A stretch of DNA of 64,000 nucleotides, from positions 186,001 to 250,000 of the forward strand of contig NZ_SJPX01000005.1 in assembly GCF_007860175.1 (NCBI RefSeq), given 5' to 3'. Source of the DNA: Rubripirellula reticaptiva (lineage in GTDB: Bacteria > Planctomycetota > Planctomycetia > Pirellulales > Pirellulaceae). Below the pieces are notes generated by a model. That model ran no database searches and had not been told where the DNA came from. It worked only from the letters and a program-made list of their open reading frames with translations. The stretch's first letter is position 1; each line of letters begins with the position of its first letter. Positions 26,963-35,767 of the stretch are shown piece after piece. A program made the translations under genes and the position numbers.

Positions 26963-27032
26963 CCGGAGTTTGGTTTTGCGAGTGTGTAGAAAGCGTAGGT
27001 CGTGGGTACTCCGTCTTGGGAATCTGTATTTG

Positions 27033-28877
27033 ATGACAATGATTGCTCGTTGCGTCGCGTCGGCGATGACGTTGATCGCCTGTATCGTGACACACGCCGA
27101 AGGACCGGTCCAGATTCCGGCCTCGTTGCAGGCGGCCGAACAGTCTCGCATTGATGCGATCGCGCGAGCGATGCCTTCGGCGGTCTGCGTCTTTGTGCCG
27201 GGCGGAGGCGGAGGTGGCAGCGGCATGCTGATCTCGCCCGACGGTTTCGCGCTGACCAACTTTCACGTCACCAGTCCAGCCGGCACGTTCATGCGATGCG
27301 GGCTATCGGACGGCAATGTTTACGACGCCGTGATTGTCGGCATCGACCCGGTCGGCGACTTGGCAATGATCCGCTTGATCGGACTGGACGGCAAAACCAA
27401 GAATGACTTCCCCGTTGCGACATTCGGCAGCAGCCGGACCGCCCAACCAGGCGACTGGTGCATGGTGATCGGCAATCCGTTCTTGTTGGCAACCAACCTG
27501 CAACCCACGGTGACTTACGGCATCCTCAGCGGCGTCGGCCGGTATCAGTATCCGTCGGGAACACTGCTTGAATACGGCGATTGTTTGCAAACCGATGCAT
27601 CGATCAATCCCGGCAACTCAGGCGGACCGATCTATGACGCCGAAGGCAAACTGCTGGGTATCGTCGGACGCTGCTCGTTCGAAAAACGCGGCCGAGTCAA
27701 CGTCGGTGTCGGCTATGCGATCTCGATCAATCAAGCTGAAAATTTCCTAGGTGTGCTGCGGTCCGGGCGCATCGTCGACCATGCGACATTAGGTGCGACG
27801 GTTGCCACGGATCCCGACGGCGGCGTTCGAGTCACCAACATCTTGGAATCCAGCGACGCCTACCGTCGCGGTTTGCGATACGGTGCCGAGATTCTTGAAA
27901 TTGACGGCCGAGTGGTTCAAACCGCCAACGATTTGCAGAACGTGCTGGCAACTTTCCCGGCCGGCTGGCGAATCCCGATTCGCTTTCGCATCGACGGCAA
28001 CAGTCGCGACACGCTAGTACGACTTGCAAGCGTCCACGGGCCGGACGAATTGCTTGAAAAGATGGCCGGTGCCTTGCCGCCGCCACCGCCTCGCGAAGAA
28101 CCAAAGCCAGAGGACAATGAGGACAACGAAGGCGATGATAGCGACGGCGAACAAGAATCGGCACCGGAGGACCAAGAGCCGGATTCGCCGCACGGCAAGA
28201 GCCCGATTCCCAAGTCGGTGACGGACCAGTTGATCGAGCGAAAGGGTTATGCGAACTACCATTTCAACGAACGAGAACAAGACGACTTCATCGCCGAAGT
28301 GCGGAACCAATACCCGGCACAAGAATCCAGCGAAAGCAATGAACCGACCGGATGGATCATCGAGGGTGAAACGGCCGATGGAGACGCGAGTCCGGTGATG
28401 ATCCGCGTCACATCTGGCAAGATGGCAATGATCGTTGGTGAACGCCCGGTCCAGATCGAAACCAAAGGTGAACTCTACGAAGCCGTCACGCGTCGATCGC
28501 CTGTCGGAATGTTAGCGGCATTGGATGCTTGGCGACGCATGCTGGCGACGGGACCAAAGCAGTTCGGCGAAACGTTTTACTGGGGCACCATGCCGCTAGG
28601 TGGCCAGCGGCCCTTGCGAGACTGTGTCGTGGGCATCGACGGTGAGATGGAAACACGGTGGCTGTCGCACCCTGATTCTCATGCACTCGAAGCCGTCGAA
28701 GTCTTTGCCGATCGCGACGAAGACCCAGCCGAACTTTGGCTGTTGCGTGATGGTGCTGACGCCAAAGCGATGCCCACGTTCTTGGATCTGCGATACGGCA
28801 CTGAATCGCTGTTGAAGGTGAAAGTGAAGTCGTGGAAGTTAGTCCCCGAATCGGAACTGGACGCCGAAAACCAATGA
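27033..28877 (+). CDS. HtrA/trypsin-like serine protease with PDZ, apparently active
   Basis: 614 residues. There is a signal peptide, then a glycine run at 57-64 and the trypsin-like domain with a full triad: His78 (ALTNFHVT), Asp109 (VGDLAMIR) and Ser196 (NPGNSGGPI). A PDZ domain follows at about 265-345 (TNILESSDAYRRGLRYGAEI), then a very acidic linker (about 352-385) and a C-terminal domain of unknown family, ending WKLVPESELDAENQ. The start is ATG at 27033, with an alternative at 27039. Periplasmic quality-control protease is the likely role. It overlaps the next gene by ATGATGA. Confidence 0.88.
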   Translation: MTMIARCVASAMTLIACIVTHAEGPVQIPASLQAAEQSRIDAIARAMPSAVCVFVPGGGGGGSGMLISPDGFALTNFHVTSPAGTFMRCGLSDGNVYDAVIVGIDPVGDLAMIRLIGLDGKTKNDFPVATFGSSRTAQPGDWCMVIGNPFLLATNLQPTVTYGILSGVGRYQYPSGTLLEYGDCLQTDASINPGNSGGPIYDAEGKLLGIVGRCSFEKRGRVNVGVGYAISINQAENFLGVLRSGRIVDHATLGATVATDPDGGVRVTNILESSDAYRRGLRYGAEILEIDGRVVQTANDLQNVLATFPAGWRIPIRFRIDGNSRDTLVRLASVHGPDELLEKMAGALPPPPPREEPKPEDNEDNEGDDSDGEQESAPEDQEPDSPHGKSPIPKSVTDQLIERKGYANYHFNEREQDDFIAEVRNQYPAQESSESNEPTGWIIEGETADGDASPVMIRVTSGKMAMIVGERPVQIETKGELYEAVTRRSPVGMLAALDAWRRMLATGPKQFGETFYWGTMPLGGQRPLRDCVVGIDGEMETRWLSHPDSHALEAVEVFADRDEDPAELWLLRDGADAKAMPTFLDLRYGTESLLKVKVKSWKLVPESELDAENQ

Positions 28878-29893
28878 TGAACATTCAAAAACTAGCCGTG
28901 CTGGTTGTTGCGTGCGCGGCAATGAATCTCGCAGCGATGAACATCACAGCGGCACAAGACTCACTTGCCCCGTCGTCTCGTGATGCCCAGCGTCGTGTGG
29001 CCAAGGTTTACGGCGCCGGCGGACTGAAAGGACTGGAAGCCTATCAAAGCGGGTTCCTGGTTTCGCCGGACGGACACATCGCAACGGCTTGGAGTTACGT
29101 ATTGGACGTGGATCCGATCGTGCAGCTTGATGACGGCCGTCGATTCGAATCGAAGATCGTTGGCTTCGAACCGGCACTTGAATTAGCGGTGCTAAAGATT
29201 GACGCATCGGATCTGCCGTACTTTCCAGTCCCCGCGGATACGTCGGTTCAGTGGGGTGACCCAGTCATCGCGATCAGTAATCTGTTCAATATCGCGACCG
29301 GCGACGAACCGGCTAGCGTGATGCAAGGCAGTGTCGCTGCGGTGACTCAGCTAGACGCTCGACGTGGAACATTCAAAACGCCCTACCGTGGTGATGTCCT
29401 GATTTTGGATTTGATCGCCAACAATCCCGGCGCAGCCGGCGGCGCGGTCGTCGACGCCAACGGTAATTTGGTCGGCATGTTGGGCAAAGAACTTCGCGAC
29501 ACCGCCACCGGCGTTTGGCTCAATTACGCGTTGCCCGCGTCGGCTCTGCGAGCAACCATCGGCGACATCATCGCAGGCCGCAAGACGACGGCTCCGGTTG
29601 AATCGACGCCAATGCTGCCGAGGAACGATTCGCATAACTTCACAACCATGGGCGTCATCATGGTTCCTGATGTTCTGGAAACGACGCCCGCGTACATCGA
29701 TGAAGTGATGCACGCGTCGGCAGCGGATCGTGCAGGCATGCGGCCGGATGACTTGATTTTGCTAGTCGATGGCCAGCGAATCGAAAGTCAACGCAGCTTT
29801 CGCCGCATTCTCAGAACAATCGATCGGCGCGACAACCTAAACCTGACTGTGCAACGCAACAGCGAAATTTTGAACTTGGTGCTGAAACCATGA
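28874..29893 (+). CDS. HtrA-like pseudoprotease with PDZ
   Basis: 339 residues: signal peptide (MNIQKLAVLVVACAAMN), trypsin-like fold (FLVSPDGHIATAWSY ... GDPVIAISNLFN ... NPGAAGGAVVD), then one PDZ (HASAADRAGMRPDDLILLVDG). All three catalytic positions are replaced in my alignment: His by Ser74, Asp by Glu103, Ser by Ala188. The surrounding framework motifs are kept, so it is a degenerate homologue rather than a frame error. It probably binds peptides or regulates the active protease. The start overlaps the upstream stop; ATG 28877 is also possible. Confidence 0.85.
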   Translation: MMNIQKLAVLVVACAAMNLAAMNITAAQDSLAPSSRDAQRRVAKVYGAGGLKGLEAYQSGFLVSPDGHIATAWSYVLDVDPIVQLDDGRRFESKIVGFEPALELAVLKIDASDLPYFPVPADTSVQWGDPVIAISNLFNIATGDEPASVMQGSVAAVTQLDARRGTFKTPYRGDVLILDLIANNPGAAGGAVVDANGNLVGMLGKELRDTATGVWLNYALPASALRATIGDIIAGRKTTAPVESTPMLPRNDSHNFTTMGVIMVPDVLETTPAYIDEVMHASAADRAGMRPDDLILLVDGQRIESQRSFRRILRTIDRRDNLNLTVQRNSEILNLVLKP

Positions 29894-31881
29894 GTGTGTG
29901 TAAAACTATCATCGCGCTGATGTTGACGATCGCGTTCGCGACGCAAGCACTGGCGGATGATCTCGATCAGCAACGCGCCGCGCACCAACACGCGTTAGCG
30001 CAAGCGGTTCGTGCCGCCGCAGAACACGTGTTGCCGTCGGTGGTGATGATCGAAATCATCGGAACGAGCCAGGGCAGCCAAGGGGAAGTCGAACAGGATG
30101 CGCCGACGTCGGGCGTAATCGTAGCGGTCGAGCCCGAAAACGCGTCGGGAAACAACGAGAACGAATCGCGAAAAGCCTATGTGATCGCCGCCAGCTTGGT
30201 CGTGGCGAAACCGGCGGCCAGCATTCTGGTTGTGATGGGCGATGGTACACGCAACTCGGCGAAGGTCGTCGCCAAAGACGATCACCGCGATTTGGTACTG
30301 CTTGAATTCAAGACGGACCAAGCAATTTCTGCCGTTTCGCTGACTTCGGATGCTCGCCGCCAAGTGGGACAAACCACAATCGCAATCGGGCGTTACGGCA
30401 GCAACGCGGCACCGATCGTTAGCACTGGAATCCTTAGCGGCGAAGGCCGTCTTGATGGCATCGCCCTGCAAACCGACGCCCGAGTATCGGCGTCTCATTA
30501 TGGCGCGCCGCTGATCGATTTGTACGGCAATGTCCTGGGGATTCTGATCCCCGCAGTCGCCGAAGGCGGCGCTGAAACGTCGACCGACTGGTACGACTCG
30601 GGCGTTGCATTCGCGATCCCTGCGGACGTGATCGCCAAAAAACTGGACCGACTGAAGGCTGGCAAGGATATCAAAAAAGGCCTGTTGGGCATCGTCGGCA
30701 AGAGCAAGGATTTGAACGACGCGAACACCGAAATCGCAGCCGTGCGATCGCGATCGCCTGCCGAAGAAGCCGGAATCAAAGCGGGCGACCAAGTTCTTGC
30801 GGTCGACGGCGTTCCGGTAAAACGTCATCAAGAGATCCGACAAGTTCTGGGCAGCTTTGATGCTGGCGAAGTCGTGAACGTCAAAATCGAACGTGATGGA
30901 ACCCCCTTGGACATCGACGTGACGCTGGCCGAAACCATCCCACCGCTTCAACCTCAGAGAATTGGTTTGGTCGTCAGCGACGAAAACGAACAAGCGGTTG
31001 TGTCGGAGATCATTCCCGAATCACCGGCTAGCGAATCGCTAAAGACGGGCGACGTGGTCTTGAAGATCAACGAAACGGAAGTCGATGGCGCGGATGCACT
31101 GCGCCGGCAACTGATCGCGGCCCAGCCGGATAAAGAACTGCTGATTTCCTATCGCCGCGGTGAAGAGGAACAACAAGCGAAGATCACTCCCGAGACGATC
31201 GCAGGCAAGTTCACGAATCAGGTTCCAAAAAGCTGGCGCCGCGACAAAGCCGAACCTTGGACGACCACTGAAATCAAGCTTCCTGAATCTCCCAACATTG
31301 CATTCTATGTTGCCCCCAACGCGAAAGACAATGTCGCAAGTGACGAAGCGTGGCAAGACCTTGGTTTGCTGGTACTGCTGCTTGGGCCTGGTGAGGGCAC
31401 ACCGGAATCGACCGCTGAAAAATGGAAGAAAGCGGCCGAAGAATGTGGCGTAGTCGTTTGTGTAATCGCTCCGGAAGATGCTACGAAATGGCAACCCAAG
31501 GAACTAGAAGTGACGGCGAACTTTGCGGCGGCGATCATTAAAAAGGCAAATATCAACGCGACCGCAGTCGCCGTTGCTTCGGCCGGTAGCATCGATGACG
31601 CCGACGCGACAGCCGCTGACACCATGGCTTTGGCCGCTGCAATCTCGCAAAGCAAGACGTTTTTCGGTGTCGCGGTATCGCCCGATGCGAAGCCACCCGC
31701 AGTTCGACTGCGTGAAAACGAACCGGCGGCGTCACTGCAACTGATGATCCCGGTCGAGTCGGCGACCGATCTGCCGGATTGGTCGAAAGCGATCGAGGCT
31801 GCTGGCTATCCCGTCATTGTTGGCGGAAAGTTGGACCAGAACGGTTTACTGAATTGGGTTCGGTTGCTGCAAGCGATCTAA
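29890..31881 (+). CDS. HtrA-like pseudoprotease with two PDZ domains
   Basis: 663 residues. Signal peptide (IIALMLTIAFATQALA), a trypsin-like region with His lost (VIAASLVV), Asp134 kept (DHRDLVLLEF) and the serine loop altered (ASHYGAPLID, Tyr204 in place of Ser), then two PDZ domains (about 255-335 and 350-430). The C-terminal 200 residues are an alpha/beta region (LGLLVLLLGPGEGTPES, INATAVAVASAGSIDDADAT, YPVIVGGKLDQNG) of unrecognised type, possibly esterase- or lipase-like in outline. ATGA overlap with the preceding pseudoprotease. Binding or scaffolding is more likely than proteolysis. Confidence 0.82.
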   Translation: MSVCKTIIALMLTIAFATQALADDLDQQRAAHQHALAQAVRAAAEHVLPSVVMIEIIGTSQGSQGEVEQDAPTSGVIVAVEPENASGNNENESRKAYVIAASLVVAKPAASILVVMGDGTRNSAKVVAKDDHRDLVLLEFKTDQAISAVSLTSDARRQVGQTTIAIGRYGSNAAPIVSTGILSGEGRLDGIALQTDARVSASHYGAPLIDLYGNVLGILIPAVAEGGAETSTDWYDSGVAFAIPADVIAKKLDRLKAGKDIKKGLLGIVGKSKDLNDANTEIAAVRSRSPAEEAGIKAGDQVLAVDGVPVKRHQEIRQVLGSFDAGEVVNVKIERDGTPLDIDVTLAETIPPLQPQRIGLVVSDENEQAVVSEIIPESPASESLKTGDVVLKINETEVDGADALRRQLIAAQPDKELLISYRRGEEEQQAKITPETIAGKFTNQVPKSWRRDKAEPWTTTEIKLPESPNIAFYVAPNAKDNVASDEAWQDLGLLVLLLGPGEGTPESTAEKWKKAAEECGVVVCVIAPEDATKWQPKELEVTANFAAAIIKKANINATAVAVASAGSIDDADATAADTMALAAAISQSKTFFGVAVSPDAKPPAVRLRENEPAASLQLMIPVESATDLPDWSKAIEAAGYPVIVGGKLDQNGLLNWVRLLQAI

Positions 31882-31999
31882 ATGAACTCAAACGATCGTC
31901 CACCAACGCTTTAATGAGTTGCCTCAAGTTAACGAAACGGTGCTGGCACCGCGGTAGCGGTCTGGCCTTCCCAAACTCTTGCCAATGGACCTGTTCCGC

Positions 32000-32995
32000 A
32001 TGTCGACCAAACCAAACACTTCGGCGCCACAACCGGGCACTTCATTGACACGGCGTTCGGCGATCGCGGCGGCGGCCAGTTCGATCGCGGTGCTTGGGAT
32101 GCCCCGAACAACCAATGCCGCCGAAACCGCGTCATCCGCAAAGATTGATCGCCGTCCCAATCCGATCGCGATCTCGACTTATTCGTATTGGCGTTACCGA
32201 GACGACAGCAAGCTGACGATTGAAAAGTGTGTCGACTTGGCAGCCGAGGCGGGCTTTGATGCAGTCGAAGTTTTGCATGTGCAAATGGAAGACAAATCCA
32301 ATGTCGCCGCACAGCGGATCAAGCAGCGAGCGTTCCGCAACGGAATGAGTTTGTGTGGACTCTCGACGCACCAATCGTTTGTCTCACCAGACGCAAAGTT
32401 TCGCCAAGACAACGTCGACCACACGATCGAGTGCATCGAACTGGCGTACTCGATGGGCATTCCGACGATCCGAGTCAACACAGGCCGATGGGGAACGTCC
32501 GGCGACTTTGACACGCTGATGGCCAACAAAGGCATCGAACCGAACTTGGAAGGCTACACCGACGACGACGGATTCGCGTGGGTCAAAGAAGGCATCGAAA
32601 AGTGTTTGCCGATCGCGGAAAAATGCGGCGTCGTGCTCGGTCTGGAAAACCACTGGGGACTCGGGCGAACCGCCGCCGGAGTGCTTCGTGTGCTCGATGA
32701 AGTCAAGTCGCCTTGGCTAAAGGCGACGCTGGACACGGGCAACTTCTTAGAAAACCAATACGGCCAGTACGAGAAGATGGCACCGCATGCGGCCTACGTT
32801 CAAGCGAAAACGTATTACGGAGGAGGCACTTGGTACACGCTGGATATCGACTACGACCGTGTCGCCAAGATTCTTCGCGACGTTGATTATCGCGGATACA
32901 TCTCGCTGGAATTCGAAGGCAAAGAGTCTCACGAAACTGCGATTCCGAAGAGCTTGGCGATGTTGCGAAAAGCGTTTGCATCGACCGAAGCTTAA
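32000..32995 (+). CDS. Tat-exported TIM-barrel sugar isomerase/epimerase-like protein
   Basis: 331 residues from ATG 32000 (an ATG at 31985 is also possible). The Tat-type signal has TRRSAIAAAASSIAVLG. The rest is an AP-endonuclease-2/xylose-isomerase-like TIM barrel: AISTYSYWRYRDD, AAEAGFDAVEVLHVQ, GIPTIRVNTGRWG, VVLGLENHWGLG, KATLDTGNF and YISLEFEGKES. Glu in LEN and LEFEG and the HW and DTGNF residues would form the metal site. It may isomerise or epimerise a keto-sugar, or act like a 3-ketoglycoside lyase partner. It ends in a TTAA that also supplies the stop of the convergent gene. Confidence 0.82.
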   Translation: MSTKPNTSAPQPGTSLTRRSAIAAAASSIAVLGMPRTTNAAETASSAKIDRRPNPIAISTYSYWRYRDDSKLTIEKCVDLAAEAGFDAVEVLHVQMEDKSNVAAQRIKQRAFRNGMSLCGLSTHQSFVSPDAKFRQDNVDHTIECIELAYSMGIPTIRVNTGRWGTSGDFDTLMANKGIEPNLEGYTDDDGFAWVKEGIEKCLPIAEKCGVVLGLENHWGLGRTAAGVLRVLDEVKSPWLKATLDTGNFLENQYGQYEKMAPHAAYVQAKTYYGGGTWYTLDIDYDRVAKILRDVDYRGYISLEFEGKESHETAIPKSLAMLRKAFASTEA

Positions 32996-34197
32996 CGGAC
33001 GCCGACGATTCCCATCGATCGCAACAGGCCGGCCAACCTTTGCACTTGGTCTAAATCGTTGTAAGCCTGCAAAGCGATTCGCATCAATTGCGTGCCAGAC
33101 TTGAGGCTGGGATAGATCGGAAACTCGAATCGGTGCTTGGTGCGAAACACTTGTTGCAGCTTTTCGTCGGACGATTGGATTGGCAGTGCGATCAAGCTGC
33201 CGATCATCGAATCGGGCGCCGGTGCATCAACATGCAGCGCTTCGCACAACACGCCACGCGACTCGATCGCCAACTCGCGATTGGACTGCATCAGCGAAAC
33301 GATTCCACCAGGCAATAGACTGTCGAGAAAGTTGATCGCGGCCGCCGTGGCTAGCAGCGGCGATGGATCGAACGTGCCAGTCCAATCGAACTCGCTGGTG
33401 TATCGCGAACGTCCGTCGACCGGGCGATTCGCCGCATGGCTGATCACGGTCGGACGAACCTCGCTTTGCCATTCGGGACGTGTCCATAAAAAACCGGAAA
33501 CCTTGGGACCGCACAACCACTTGTGATGGTTGGCGGTGTAGTAGTCCGCGTCGATCTCGCGAAGATCCACTGGTACCATTCCCGGTGCGTGGGCACCGTC
33601 AATCAGCACTCGAGCGCCGCGGCAATGCGCTAGGTCCACGATGTCTTTGACCGGAAAGACCAATCCTGTGGGGCTAGTGACGTGATCGACCAGTAACAAC
33701 CGAGTCGACGAATCAATCACCTGATCGATCGCATCGACGACCTCGGTGGGACCGGAAATCGGAAAGGGTACTTCGACAACTCTCACTTCGACGCCCGATC
33801 GATCGGCCACATACCGGATCGCGTTCGTGCAAGCGTTGTAACCATGGTTGGTCACCACAACGTTGTCGCCGCTTCGAAATGGGAATGAACGCACGACGGC
33901 GTTGACGCCATCGGTTGCGTTTCGCACCCATGCGATGTCCGCCTCGTCGGCGCCGACGAGGCGGGCAACCTGTGCCCGGACCGCATCTAACCTTGGTAAT
34001 AGGCTGCGTTCGGGTGCCAGAAACTCGATCGGATCTCGTTCCAACTGATCACGGATTCGGCGTTGCTCTTCTAGCACGACTGTGGGCGTGGCACCGAACG
34101 ACCCATGATTTAGAAAGTCGAGATTCGGGTCAAGTTGCCAGTGGCTTCGCCAGGCAGTCGGTCGTCGGAAAATGGACTGTGTCACGAGTTCTTTCAA
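32992..34197 (-). CDS. Class V aminotransferase, isopenicillin-N-epimerase-like
   Basis: 401 residues. A PLP-dependent fold type I enzyme: N-terminal FLNHGSFGATP, active-site lysine in TANHHKWLCGPK, PLP-binding Asp/His in LIDGAHAPG, and TSPTGLVFPV. It resembles isopenicillin N epimerase and bacterial cysteine-desulfurase-like proteins. The most likely reactions are racemisation, epimerisation or lyase chemistry on an amino acid; substrate unknown. The frame starts at TTG 34197 with an internal GTG at 34185. Shares a TTAA stop palindrome with the convergent gene. Confidence 0.82.
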   Translation of the reverse strand: MKELVTQSIFRRPTAWRSHWQLDPNLDFLNHGSFGATPTVVLEEQRRIRDQLERDPIEFLAPERSLLPRLDAVRAQVARLVGADEADIAWVRNATDGVNAVVRSFPFRSGDNVVVTNHGYNACTNAIRYVADRSGVEVRVVEVPFPISGPTEVVDAIDQVIDSSTRLLLVDHVTSPTGLVFPVKDIVDLAHCRGARVLIDGAHAPGMVPVDLREIDADYYTANHHKWLCGPKVSGFLWTRPEWQSEVRPTVISHAANRPVDGRSRYTSEFDWTGTFDPSPLLATAAAINFLDSLLPGGIVSLMQSNRELAIESRGVLCEALHVDAPAPDSMIGSLIALPIQSSDEKLQQVFRTKHRFEFPIYPSLKSGTQLMRIALQAYNDLDQVQRLAGLLRSMGIVGVR

Positions 34198-34394
34198 AAT
34201 AGTTGATGTCGAGTTGGTTCACATTCAAAACGCCCATCGCACCCGGGGGGCACGATGATTGGTCCAGGCCGGTTGGTGACGAAAGATCCTAAGTCGCTAT
34301 CATGACATACGTTCAACTGCGCGGTGCGTCCGGACGACCGAATCCATCAGTGCATCAGCAGTAACACTGACTCTAAATTTCGCGAGCCACGACG

Positions 34395-34814
34395 ATGCTT
34401 TCCAAGACTGCTGAGTACGCACTTCGATCCGTGGTTTGCATGGGTGCCCAGATGGGCCAACCCGCCTCGGCGGACGCACTAGCGGAAACGACTCAGGTAC
34501 CGCGTCGCTATTTGACACGAGTTTTACAAGACCTTGCCTCGGCTGGATTGGTTCAATCGCGTCCTGGTCCCGGTGGCGGTTACGAACTGATTCAGCCCGT
34601 ATCGAAGTTGACGATTTTGGACATCGTTAACGCCGTCTCGCCGCTGCAGCGCATTCGATCATGCCCGCTCGGACTGAAATCCCACACGAAACTTTGTCCG
34701 CTGCATGCCGAACTCGACAAAGCGTACGCGGCGACCGAAAAGGCATTCCGCGGCGTCACGGTCGAATCGATGATCGGGTCGACCAACCCGATCGTCCCAC
34801 TGTGTGAGTCATGA
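34395..34814 (+). CDS. Rrf2-family transcriptional regulator
   Basis: 139 residues: winged-helix start [39 protein letters not shown]-like recognition part ([18 protein letters not shown]), the GPGGGYEL wing, and a C-terminal cysteine cluster ([16 protein letters not shown]). The two CPL cysteines plus a third or fourth ligand suggest an Fe-S cluster as in IscR/NsrR. It is probably a redox, NO or iron sensor acting as repressor. It faces away from the class V aminotransferase with 197 nt of shared upstream DNA, so it may regulate it. The downstream esterase follows by 81 nt. Confidence 0.85.
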   Translation: MLSKTAEYALRSVVCMGAQMGQPASADALAETTQVPRRYLTRVLQDLASAGLVQSRPGPGGGYELIQPVSKLTILDIVNAVSPLQRIRSCPLGLKSHTKLCPLHAELDKAYAATEKAFRGVTVESMIGSTNPIVPLCES

Positions 34815-34895
34815 GGTTAGAATACGTCCCTTGTACTTTTGGTTGCGTCCTTTCCGATGGGGCGAACAACGACGATTCCTTGGGAGTTCGACCTG

Positions 34896-35762
34896 ATGGC
34901 CAGCGTTAAATCTTTAGCTTGTACCTTCGCAGTGTCCGTTTGTGTTTGCATCGCGTTTGCTGGTTCCGTGTCGGCCGAAGAAGCCGCTCCCACCGAACAC
35001 ACCTTGAATTACAAGACGGTGTCGGTCAAAGGCAAAGACGTTGAATTGAAGATCGATTGGACTCGACCTGCCGATTGGAAGGCGACTGATTCGCGACCGG
35101 CGGTTGTGTTCTTTCACGGTGGCGGTTGGACGGGCGGAGCGCCGGGCCAGTTTGCCGAACACAGTATCGAACTGGCAAAGCTGGGCATGGTTTGCTTCCG
35201 TGGCCAGTACCGATTGCTGGACAAGAAGAACAAAGACGCACCAGACATCTGTGTCGAAGATGCTTCCGACGCGTTTGAATACGTCCGCAGTCATGCATCC
35301 GAGTTCGGAATCGATCCGGAACGCATCGCGGCCGGCGGCGGATCCGCGGGCGGTCACTTGGCTGCATACTTGGGGATGATGGACGACACCAAGTCCGACG
35401 TATCACGCAAACCGGCGGCACTGTTGCTGTTCAATCCTGTCTATGACAACGGGCCGGGCGGATGGGGCACCGCACGCGTCGGCGACCAGTACGCGAAGTA
35501 CTCGCCCGCCCACAACATCACTGCCGATGATCCGCCATCAATTGTATTTCTGGGAACCAATGACAAGCTGATTCCCGTCGCCACGGCCGAAAAGTTTCGC
35601 GACGACTGCAAGCGAGTTGGCGTGAACAGCGAGTTGCATTTGTACGAGAAGCAGCCGCATGGATTCTTCAATGCCAAGAAGGGCGGCAAGGACGAGTACT
35701 ATCGCGACACGCTGGCCAAGTCGGTCAATTTCTTGACCGAATTGGGTTGGGTCCAGCCGTAG
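34896..35762 (+). CDS. Exported alpha/beta hydrolase, HSL/acetyl-esterase type
   Basis: 288 residues. Start at ATG 34896 with GGAG about 9 nt upstream; signal peptide SLACTFAVSVCVCIAFAG. Family hallmarks: the oxyanion HGGGW (FFHGGGWTGG), nucleophile GGGSAGGH, Asp in LGTNDKLIP and His in QPHGFF. It should hydrolyse short acyl esters such as acetylated sugars or xylan side groups in the periplasm. The stop lies 5 nt from the convergent TIM-barrel gene. Confidence 0.87.
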   Translation: MASVKSLACTFAVSVCVCIAFAGSVSAEEAAPTEHTLNYKTVSVKGKDVELKIDWTRPADWKATDSRPAVVFFHGGGWTGGAPGQFAEHSIELAKLGMVCFRGQYRLLDKKNKDAPDICVEDASDAFEYVRSHASEFGIDPERIAAGGGSAGGHLAAYLGMMDDTKSDVSRKPAALLLFNPVYDNGPGGWGTARVGDQYAKYSPAHNITADDPPSIVFLGTNDKLIPVATAEKFRDDCKRVGVNSELHLYEKQPHGFFNAKKGGKDEYYRDTLAKSVNFLTELGWVQP

Positions 35763-35767
35763 ACTGG

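Noticed and set aside
29995-30993. 332-codon minus-strand frame inside the two-PDZ gene
   Set aside because: Antisense shadow of a real gene; rich in Arg/His/Asp in a pattern typical of shadow frames.
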